From positions 7,116,501-7,180,500 of the forward strand of contig NC_060107.1 of assembly GCF_021155765.1 (NCBI RefSeq): a DNA stretch of 64,000 nt, in the 5' to 3' direction. Each line of letters opens with the position of its first letter. The first letter of the stretch is position 1. The notes beneath the pieces were generated by a model. The model was not told where the DNA came from, did no database searches, and was given only the letters and a program-made list of their open reading frames with translations. This document shows positions 55,101 through 64,000 of the stretch, piece after piece. The translations under genes and the position numbers were made by a program. The DNA comes from Diprion similis. Its lineage: Eukaryota; Arthropoda; Insecta; Hymenoptera; Diprionidae.

Positions 55101-56603
55101 CGAAGACGAAAAATTTTTGGCTCCGAAAATGAGCAAAAAAGTAAGGCTAACCCCTTTGGATTTTTGGCGAAAATTTCAACGATTTTGAAAAAGGCTGCAA
55201 TCGATTCAACGAGGCACTATTCCGACGTAATTTTGCTAGAGAAATCGATTGAGCGCAGTCCCAATACGCTGCGAGCAACAGGTGAAAAGTTACAGCCAAA
55301 AAACTGTGGATTTTGATCGTCATTTCTCTACTGTTGATCCTACGCTATTTTTGCCGTGTTTTCTGAGTTCCTGGGGGTCCAATTAGTCCAGAAATGGTCG
55401 TACAAATCGATTCAAAGACGAAAAATTTTTGGCTTCGAAAATGAGCAAAAAAGTAAGGCTAACCCCTTTGGATTTTTGGCGAAAATTTCAACGATTTTGA
55501 AAAAGGCTGCAATCAATTTAACGAGGCACTATTCCGACGTAATTTTGCGAGAGAAATCGATTGAGCGCAGTCCCAATACGCTGCGAGCAACAGGTGAAAA
55601 GTTACAGCCAAAAAACGGAGGATTTTGATCGTCATTTCTCTGCTGTTGATCCTACGCTATTTTTGCCGTGTTTTCTGAGTTCCTGGGGGTCCAATTAGTC
55701 TAGAAACGGTCGTACAAATCGATTCGAAGACGAAAAATTTCTGGCTCCAAAAATGAGCAAAAAAGTAAGGCTAACCCCTTAGGATTTTTGGCGAAAATTC
55801 CAACGATTTTGAAAAAGGCTGCAATCGATTTAACGAGGCACTATTCCGACGTAATTTTGCGTAAGAAATCGATTGAGCGCAGTCCCAATACGCTGCGAGC
55901 AACAGGTGAAAAGTTACAGCCAGAAAACTGTGGATTTTGATCGTCATTTCTCTGCTGTTGATCCTACGCCATTTTTGCCGTGTTTTCTGAGTTCCTGGGG
56001 GTCCAATTAGTCTAGAAACGGTCGTACAAATCGATTCGAAGACGAAAAATTCTTGGCTCCGAAAATGAGCAAAAAAGTAAGGCTAACCCCTTTGGATTTT
56101 TGGCGAAAATTTTAACGATTTTGAAAAAGGCTGCAATCGATTTAACGAGGCACTATTCCGACGTAATTTTGCGAGAGAAATCGATTGAGCGCAGTCCCAA
56201 TACGCTGCGAGCAACAGGTGAAAAGTTACAGCCGAAAAACTGTGGATTTTGATCGTCATTTCTCTGCCGTTGATCCTACGCTATTTTTGCCGTGTTTTCT
56301 GAGTTCCTGGGGGTCCAATTAGTCTAGAAACGGTCGTACAAATCGATTCGACGACGAAAAATTTTTGGCTCCAAAAATGAGCAAAAAAGTAAGGCTAACC
56401 CCTTTGGATTTTTGGCGAAAATTTTAACGATTTTGAAAAAGGCTGCAATCGATTTAACGAGGCACTATTCCGACGTAATTTTGCGAGAAAAATCGATTGA
56501 GCGCAGTCCCAATACGCTGCGAGCAACAGGTGAAAAGTTACAGCCGAAAAACTGTGGATTTTGATCGTCATTTCTCTGCCGTTGATCCTACGCTATTTTT
56601 GCC

Positions 56604-58787
56604 GTGTTTTCTGAGTTCCTGGGGGTCCAATTAGTCTAGAAACGGTCGTACAAATCGATTCGACAACGAAAAATTTTTGGCTCCAAAAATGAGCAAAAAA
56701 GCAAGGCTAACCCCTTTGGATTTTTGGCGAACATTTCAACGATTTTGAAAAAGGCTGCAATCGATTCAACAAGGCACTATTCCGACGTAATTTTGCGAGA
56801 GAAATCGATTGAGCGCAGTCCCAATACGCTGCGAGCAACAGGTGAAAAGTTACAGCCAAAAAACTGTGGATTTTGATCGTCATTTCTCTGCTGTTGATCC
56901 TACGCTATTTTTGCCGTGTTTTCTGAGTTCCTGGGGGTCCAATTAGTCCAGAAATGGTCGTACAAATCGATTCGAAGACGAAAAATTTTTGGCTCCAAAA
57001 ATGAGCAAAAAAGCAAGGCTAACCCCTTTGGATTTTTGGCGTCAAATTTCAACGATTTTGAAAAAGGCTGCAATCGATTCAACGAGGCACTATTCCGACG
57101 TAATTTTGCGAGAGAAATCGATTGAGCGCAGTCCCAATACGCTGCGAGCAACAGGTGAAAAGTTACAGCCAAAAAACTGTGGATTTTGATCGTCATTTCT
57201 CTGCTGTTGATCCTACGCTATTTTTGCCGTGTTTTCTGAGTTCCTGGGGGTCCAATTAGTCCAGAAATGGTCGTACAAATCGATTCGAAGACGAAAAATT
57301 TTTGGCTCCGAAAATGAGCAAAAAAGTAAGGCTAACCCCTGTGGATTTTTGGCGAAAATTTCAACGATTTTGAAAAAGGCTGCAATCGATTTAACGAGGC
57401 ACTATTCCGACGTAATTTTGCGAGAGAAATCGATTGAGCGCAGTCCCAATACGCTGCGAGCAACAGGTGAAAAGTTACAGCCAAAAAACTGTGGATTTTG
57501 ATCGTCATTTCTCTGCTGTTGATCCTACGCCATTTTTGCCGTGTTTTCTGAGTTCCAGGGGGTCCAATTAGTCTAGAAATGGTCGTACAAATCGATTCGA
57601 AGACGAAAAATTTTTGGCTCCGAAAATGAGCAAAAAAGTAAGGCTAACCCCTTTGGATTTTTGGCGAAAATTTCAACGATTTTGAAAAAGGCTGCAATCG
57701 ATTTAACGAGGCACTATTCCGACGTAATTTTGCGAGAGAAATCGATTGAGCGCAGTCCCAATACGCTGCGAGCAACAGGTGAAAAGTTACAGCCAAAAAA
57801 CTGTGGATTTTGATCGTCATTTCTCTGCTGTTGATCCTACGCTATTTTTGCCGTGTTTTCTGAGTTCCTGGGGGTCCAATTGGTCTAGAAACGGTCGTAC
57901 AAATCGATTCGAAGACGAAAAATTTCTGGCTCCAAAAATGAGCAAAAAAGTAAGGCTAACCCCTTAGGATTTTTGGTGAAAATTCCAACGATTTTGAAAA
58001 AGGCTGCAATCGATTTAACGAGGCACTATTCCGACGTAATTTTGCGAGAGAAATCGATTGAGCGCAGTCCCAATACGCTGCGAGCAACAGGTGAAAAGTT
58101 ACAGCCAAAAAACTGTGGATTTTGATCGTCATTTCTCTGCTGTTGATCCTACGCCATTTTGCCGTGTTTTCTGAGTTCCTGGGGGTCCAATTAGTCTAGA
58201 AACGGTCGTACAAATCGATTCAAAGACGAAAACTTTTTGGCTCCGAAAATGAGCAAAAAAGTAAGGCCAACCCCTTTGGATTTTTGGCGAAAATTTCAAC
58301 GATTTTGAAAAATACTGCAATCGATTCAACGAGGCACTATTCCGACGTAATTTTGCGAGAGAAATCGATTGAGCGCAGTCCCAATACGCTGCGAGCAACA
58401 GGTGAAAAGTTACAGCCGAAAAACTGTGGATTTTGATCGTCATTTCTCTGCCGTTGATCCTACGCTATTTTTGCCGTGTTTTCTGAGTTCCTGGGGGTCC
58501 AATTAGTCTAGAAACGGTCGTACAAATCGATTCGACGACGAAAAATTTTTGGCTCCAAAAATGAGCAAAAAAGCAAGGCTAACCCCTTTGGATTTTTGAC
58601 GAAAATTTCAACGATTTTGAAAAAGGCTGCAATCGATTCAACGAGGCACTATTCCGACGTAATTTTGCGAGAGAAATCGATTGAGCGCAGTCCCAATACG
58701 CTGCGAGCAACAGGTGAAAAGTTACAGCCGAAAAACTGTGGATTTTGATCGTCATTTCTCTGCCGTTGATCCTACGCTATTTTTGCC
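56604..58787 (+). repeat. Seven-monomer satellite block, copy A
   Basis: Seven consecutive monomers match the block at 60660-62843 in order, at an offset of exactly 4056 bases (13 monomers). Shared private variants include GATTCGACAACG, the inserted base in GGCGTCAAATT, CCCCTGTGG, CAATTGGTCTAG, the shortened CCATTTTGCCG, AAATACTGC and TTTTTGACG. Only two differences were noticed over the first six and a half units: GAACAT at 56729 against GAAAAT, and GAAAAC near 58231 against GAAAAG. The last monomer begins to differ near its end. Confidence 0.85.
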
Positions 58788-60659
58788 GTGTTTTCTGAGT
58801 TCCTGGGGGTCCAATTAGTCTAGAAACGGTCGTACAAATCGATTCGACGACGAAAAATTTTTGGCTCCAAAAATGAGCAAAAAAGTAAGGCTAACCCCTT
58901 TGGATTTTTGGCGAAAATTTTAACGATTTTGAAAAAGGCTGCAATCGATTTAACGAGGCACTATTCCGACGTAATTTTGCGAGAAAAATCGATTGAGCGC
59001 AGTCCCAATACGCTGCGAGCAACAGGTGAAAAGTTACAGCCAAAAAACTGTGGATTTTGATCGTCATTTCTCTGCTGTTGATCCTACGCTATTTTTGCCG
59101 TGTTTTCTAAGTTCCTGGGGGTCCAATTAGTCCAGAAATGGTCGTACAAATCGATTCGAAGACGAAAAATTTTTGGCTCCGAAAATGAGCAAAAAAGTAA
59201 GGCTAACCCCTTTGGATTTTTGGCGAAAATTTCAACGATTTTGAAAAAGGCTGCAATCAATTTAACGAGGCACTATTCCGACGTAATTTTGCGAGAGAAA
59301 TCGATTGAGCGCAGTCCCAATACGCTGCGAGCAACAGGTGAAAAGTTACAGCCAAAAAACTGTGGATTTTGATCGTCATTTCTCTGCTGTTGATCCTACG
59401 CTATTTTTGCCGTGTTTTCTGAGTTTCAGGGGGTCCACTTAGTCTAGAAATGGTCGTACAAATCGATTTGAGGACGAAAAATTTTCGGCTCCGAAAATGA
59501 GCAAAAAAGTAAGGCTAACCCCTTTGGATTTTTGGCGAAAATTTCAACGATTTTGAAAAAGGCTGCAATCGATTTAACGAGGCACTATTCCGACGTAATT
59601 TTGCGAGAGAAATCGATTGAGCGCAGTCCCAATACGCTGCGAGCAACAGGTGAAAAGTTACAGCCAAAAAACTGTGGATTTTGATCGTCATTTCTCTGCT
59701 GTTGATCCTACGCTATTTTTGCCGTGTTTTCTGAGTTTCAGGGGGTCCACTTAGTCTAGAAATGGTCGTACAAATCGATTTGAGGACAAAAAATTTTCGG
59801 CTCCGAAAATGAGCAAAAAAGTAAGGCTAACCCCTTTGGATTTTTAGCGAAAATTTCAACGATTTTGAAAAAGGCTGCAATCGATTTAACGAGGCACTAT
59901 TCCGACGTAATTTTGCGAGAGAAATCGATTGAGCGCAGTCCCAATACGCTGCGAGCAACAGGTGAAAAGTTACAGCCAAAAAACTGTGGATTTTGATCGT
60001 CATTTCTCTATTGTTGATCCTACGCTATTTTTGCCGTGTTTTCTGAGTTCCTGGGGGTCCAATTAGTCCAGAAATGGTCGTACAAATCGATTCAAAGACA
60101 AAAAATTTTTGGCTTCGAAAATGAGCAAAAAAGTAAGGCTAACCCCTTTGGATTTTTGGCGAAAATTTCAACGATTTTGAAAAAGGCTGCAATCAATTTA
60201 ACGAGGCACTATTCCGACGTAATTTTGCGAGAGAAATCGATTGAGCGCAGTCCCAATACGCTGCGAGCAACAGGTGAAAAGTTACAGCCAAAAAACGGAG
60301 GATTTTGATCGTCATTTCTCTGCTGTTGATCCTACGCTATTTTTGCCGTGTTTTCTGAGTTCCTGGGGGTCCAATTAGTCCAGAAATGGTCGTACAAATC
60401 GATTCGAAGACGAAAAATTTTTGGCTCCGAAAATGAGCAAAAAAGTAAGGCTAACCCCTTTGGATTTTTGGCGAAAATTTTAACGATTTTGAAAAAGGCT
60501 GCAATCGATTTAACGAGGCACTATTCCGACGTAATTTTGCGAGAGAAATCGATTGAGCGCAGTCCCAATACGCTGCGAGCAACAGGTGAAAAGTTACAGC
60601 CGAAAAACTGTGGATTTTGATCGTCATTTCTCTGCCGTTGATCCTACGCTATTTTTGCC

Positions 60660-62843
60660 GTGTTTTCTGAGTTCCTGGGGGTCCAATTAGTCTAGAAACG
60701 GTCGTACAAATCGATTCGACAACGAAAAATTTTTGGCTCCAAAAATGAGCAAAAAAGCAAGGCTAACCCCTTTGGATTTTTGGCGAAAATTTCAACGATT
60801 TTGAAAAAGGCTGCAATCGATTCAACAAGGCACTATTCCGACGTAATTTTGCGAGAGAAATCGATTGAGCGCAGTCCCAATACGCTGCGAGCAACAGGTG
60901 AAAAGTTACAGCCAAAAAACTGTGGATTTTGATCGTCATTTCTCTGCTGTTGATCCTACGCTATTTTTGCCGTGTTTTCTGAGTTCCTGGGGGTCCAATT
61001 AGTCCAGAAATGGTCGTACAAATCGATTCGAAGACGAAAAATTTTTGGCTCCAAAAATGAGCAAAAAAGCAAGGCTAACCCCTTTGGATTTTTGGCGTCA
61101 AATTTCAACGATTTTGAAAAAGGCTGCAATCGATTCAACGAGGCACTATTCCGACGTAATTTTGCGAGAGAAATCGATTGAGCGCAGTCCCAATACGCTG
61201 CGAGCAACAGGTGAAAAGTTACAGCCAAAAAACTGTGGATTTTGATCGTCATTTCTCTGCTGTTGATCCTACGCTATTTTTGCCGTGTTTTCTGAGTTCC
61301 TGGGGGTCCAATTAGTCCAGAAATGGTCGTACAAATCGATTCGAAGACGAAAAATTTTTGGCTCCGAAAATGAGCAAAAAAGTAAGGCTAACCCCTGTGG
61401 ATTTTTGGCGAAAATTTCAACGATTTTGAAAAAGGCTGCAATCGATTTAACGAGGCACTATTCCGACGTAATTTTGCGAGAGAAATCGATTGAGCGCAGT
61501 CCCAATACGCTGCGAGCAACAGGTGAAAAGTTACAGCCAAAAAACTGTGGATTTTGATCGTCATTTCTCTGCTGTTGATCCTACGCCATTTTTGCCGTGT
61601 TTTCTGAGTTCCAGGGGGTCCAATTAGTCTAGAAATGGTCGTACAAATCGATTCGAAGACGAAAAATTTTTGGCTCCGAAAATGAGCAAAAAAGTAAGGC
61701 TAACCCCTTTGGATTTTTGGCGAAAATTTCAACGATTTTGAAAAAGGCTGCAATCGATTTAACGAGGCACTATTCCGACGTAATTTTGCGAGAGAAATCG
61801 ATTGAGCGCAGTCCCAATACGCTGCGAGCAACAGGTGAAAAGTTACAGCCAAAAAACTGTGGATTTTGATCGTCATTTCTCTGCTGTTGATCCTACGCTA
61901 TTTTTGCCGTGTTTTCTGAGTTCCTGGGGGTCCAATTGGTCTAGAAACGGTCGTACAAATCGATTCGAAGACGAAAAATTTCTGGCTCCAAAAATGAGCA
62001 AAAAAGTAAGGCTAACCCCTTAGGATTTTTGGTGAAAATTCCAACGATTTTGAAAAAGGCTGCAATCGATTTAACGAGGCACTATTCCGACGTAATTTTG
62101 CGAGAGAAATCGATTGAGCGCAGTCCCAATACGCTGCGAGCAACAGGTGAAAAGTTACAGCCAAAAAACTGTGGATTTTGATCGTCATTTCTCTGCTGTT
62201 GATCCTACGCCATTTTGCCGTGTTTTCTGAGTTCCTGGGGGTCCAATTAGTCTAGAAACGGTCGTACAAATCGATTCAAAGACGAAAAGTTTTTGGCTCC
62301 GAAAATGAGCAAAAAAGTAAGGCCAACCCCTTTGGATTTTTGGCGAAAATTTCAACGATTTTGAAAAATACTGCAATCGATTCAACGAGGCACTATTCCG
62401 ACGTAATTTTGCGAGAGAAATCGATTGAGCGCAGTCCCAATACGCTGCGAGCAACAGGTGAAAAGTTACAGCCGAAAAACTGTGGATTTTGATCGTCATT
62501 TCTCTGCCGTTGATCCTACGCTATTTTTGCCGTGTTTTCTGAGTTCCTGGGGGTCCAATTAGTCTAGAAACGGTCGTACAAATCGATTCGACGACGAAAA
62601 ATTTTTGGCTCCAAAAATGAGCAAAAAAGCAAGGCTAACCCCTTTGGATTTTTGACGAAAATTTCAACGATTTTGAAAAAGGCTGCAATCGATTCAACGA
62701 GGCACTATTCCGACGTAATTTTGCGAGAGAAATCGATTGAGCGCAGTCCCAATACGCTGCGAGCAACAGGTGAAAAGTTACAGCCAAAAAACTGTGGATT
62801 TTGATCGTCATTTCTCTGCTGTTGATCCTACGCTATTTTTGCC
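60660..62843 (+). repeat. Seven-monomer satellite block, copy B
   Basis: Second copy of the block at 56604-58787. Both irregular-length monomers (313 and 311) recur in the same places, so the copies arose by duplication of the block and not by independent mutation. Six other monomers (58788-60659) lie between the two blocks. Confidence 0.85.
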
Positions 62844-64000
62844 GTGTTTTCTGAGTTCCTGGGGGTCCAATTAGTCCAGAAATGGTCGTACAAATCGATT
62901 CGAAGACGAAAAATTTTTGGCTCCGAAAATGAGCAAAAAAGTAAGGCTAACCCCTTTGGATTTTTGGCGAAAATTTTAACGATTTTGAAAAAGGCTGCAA
63001 TCGATTTAACGAGGCACTATTCCGACGTAATTTTGCGAGAGAAATCGATTGAGCGCAGTCCCAATACGCTGCGAGCAACAGGTGAAAAGTTACAGCCAAA
63101 AAACTGTGGATTTTGATCGTCATTTCTCTGCCGTTGATCCTACGCTATTTTTGCCGTGTTTTCTGAGTTCCTGGGGGTCCAATTAGTCTAGAAACGGTCG
63201 TACAAATCGATTCGACGACGAAAAATTTTTGGCTCCAAAAATGAGCAAAAAAGCAAGGCTAACCCCTTTGGATTTTTGGCGAAAATTTCAACGATTTTGA
63301 AAAAGGCTGCAATCGATTCAACGAGGCACTATTCCGACGTAATTTTGCGAGAGAAATCGATTGAGCGCAGTCCCAATACGCTGCGAGCAACAGGTGAAAA
63401 GTTACAGCCAAAAAACTGTGGATTTTGATCGTCATTTCTCTGCTGTTGATCCTACGCTATTTTTGCCGTGTTTTCTGAGTTCCTGGGGGTCCAATTAGTC
63501 CAGAAATGGTCGTACAAATCGATTCGAAGACGAAAAATTTTTGGCTCCGAAAATGAGCAAAAAAGTAAGGCTAACCCCTTTGGATTTTTGGCGAAAATTT
63601 CAACGATTTTGAAAAAGGCTGCAATCGATTTAACGAGGCACTATTCCGACGTAATTTTGCGAGAGAAATCGATTGAGCGCAGTCCCAATACGCTGCGAGC
63701 AACAGGTGTAAAGTTACAGCCAAAAAACTGTGGATTTTGATCGTCATTTCTCTGCTGTTGATCCTACGCTATTTTTGCCGTGTTTTCTGAGTTCCTGGGG
63801 GTCCAATTAGTCTAGAAACGGTCGTACAAATCGATTCGAAGACGGTAAATTTCTGGCTCCAAAAATGAGCAAAAAAGTAACGCTAACCCCTTGTGATTTT
63901 TCGTGAAAATTCCAACGATTTTGAAAAAGGCTGCAATCGATTTAACGAGGCACTATTCCGACGTAATTTTGCGAGAGAAATCGATTGAGCGCAGTCCCAA

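Larger units (their letters stand above)
49116..64000 (+). repeat. Tandem satellite array, 312-bp monomer
   Basis: Counting from the conserved GTGTTTTCTGAG, monomers begin every 312 bases from 49116 to 63780: 47 complete head-to-tail copies plus a 221-base partial copy cut by the window end. Two copies are 313 long (56916 and 60972, one inserted base in GGCGTCAAATT) and two are 311 (57853 and 61909, one T fewer before GCCGTG). Copies differ at few sites, mostly shared variants. Each monomer carries three AATCGATT-type palindromes at about 51, 157 and 201. Some copies contain a 90-codon frame, but it starts at GTG, lacks any ATG in that frame and is stopped by TAG in many copies, so I do not call a protein. 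No terminal repeats or transposase are present. Likely heterochromatic satellite DNA, possibly pericentromeric, which is inference. I do not recognise the family. Confidence 0.97.

Noticed and set aside
56900-57196. 98-codon minus-strand ORF in the satellite, repeated at 60956-61252, with related 104-codon frames at 58129-58443 and 62185-62499
   Set aside because: Open only in copies with length mutations or particular variants; no family resemblance; it is the complement of the repeat and appears wherever the block was duplicated.
49116-64000. CRISPR-like array
   Set aside because: The repeats are 312 bp, directly abutting and without variable spacers, in eukaryotic DNA. This is satellite DNA.

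Overview
This is animal, almost certainly insect, nuclear DNA. It is AT-rich, and nine protein genes are split by short GT-AG introns, each reconstructable exon by exon with intact reading frames. Gene content (a transformer-2 homologue, an ecdysone-puff zinc-finger protein) points to an insect. The protein sequences look hymenopteran (sawfly or wasp), but that is an impression and was not tested.

Layout. 1-6840: no recognisable gene, only scattered short ORFs and a GAA microsatellite. 6841-9114 (+): kinetochore subunit Nuf2. 11305-15729 (-): hyccin/FAM126. 16776-19699 (+): a vaccinia-related kinase (VRK1/ballchen type), head-to-head with hyccin. 20110-23974 (-): NEMF/Caliban, the Rqc2-type ribosome quality-control factor. 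24617-25862 (-): ribosomal protein S16, with a 5'TOP-like tract and a candidate box C/D snoRNA in its third intron. 27048-27943 (+): a weakly supported small gene. 28888-36212 (-): an acidic, RGG-rich protein with four C2H2 fingers resembling zinc finger protein on ecdysone puffs (Pep). 38285-39994 (-): proteasome lid subunit Rpn6/PSMD11. 40969 to about 44.1-44.3 kb (+): transformer-2, head-to-head with Rpn6. 46319-46975 (-): BLOC1S1.

From about 48.79 kb to the end of the window lies a tandem satellite with a 312-bp monomer: 47 full head-to-tail copies, one diverged copy at the left edge and a 221-bp partial copy at the right edge. It continues beyond the window. The monomer carries three ATCGAT palindromes. 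Copies share rare variants at offsets of 2, 7, 10 and 13 monomers, the signature of block duplication by unequal exchange. The clearest case is a seven-monomer block of about 2.2 kb, repeated 4056 bp further on with only two differences noticed.

The genes are mostly housekeeping: chromosome segregation and chromatin phosphorylation (Nuf2, VRK), lipid-kinase scaffolding (hyccin), translation and nascent-chain quality control (RpS16, NEMF), protein degradation (Rpn6), RNA processing (Pep, tra2) and lysosome-related organelle biogenesis (BLOC1S1). They do not form a functional cluster. I found no convincing new multi-gene system. The items most worth a second look are the satellite with its nested duplications and sharp edge, the RpS16-intron snoRNA candidate, and the small unidentified gene at 27 kb.
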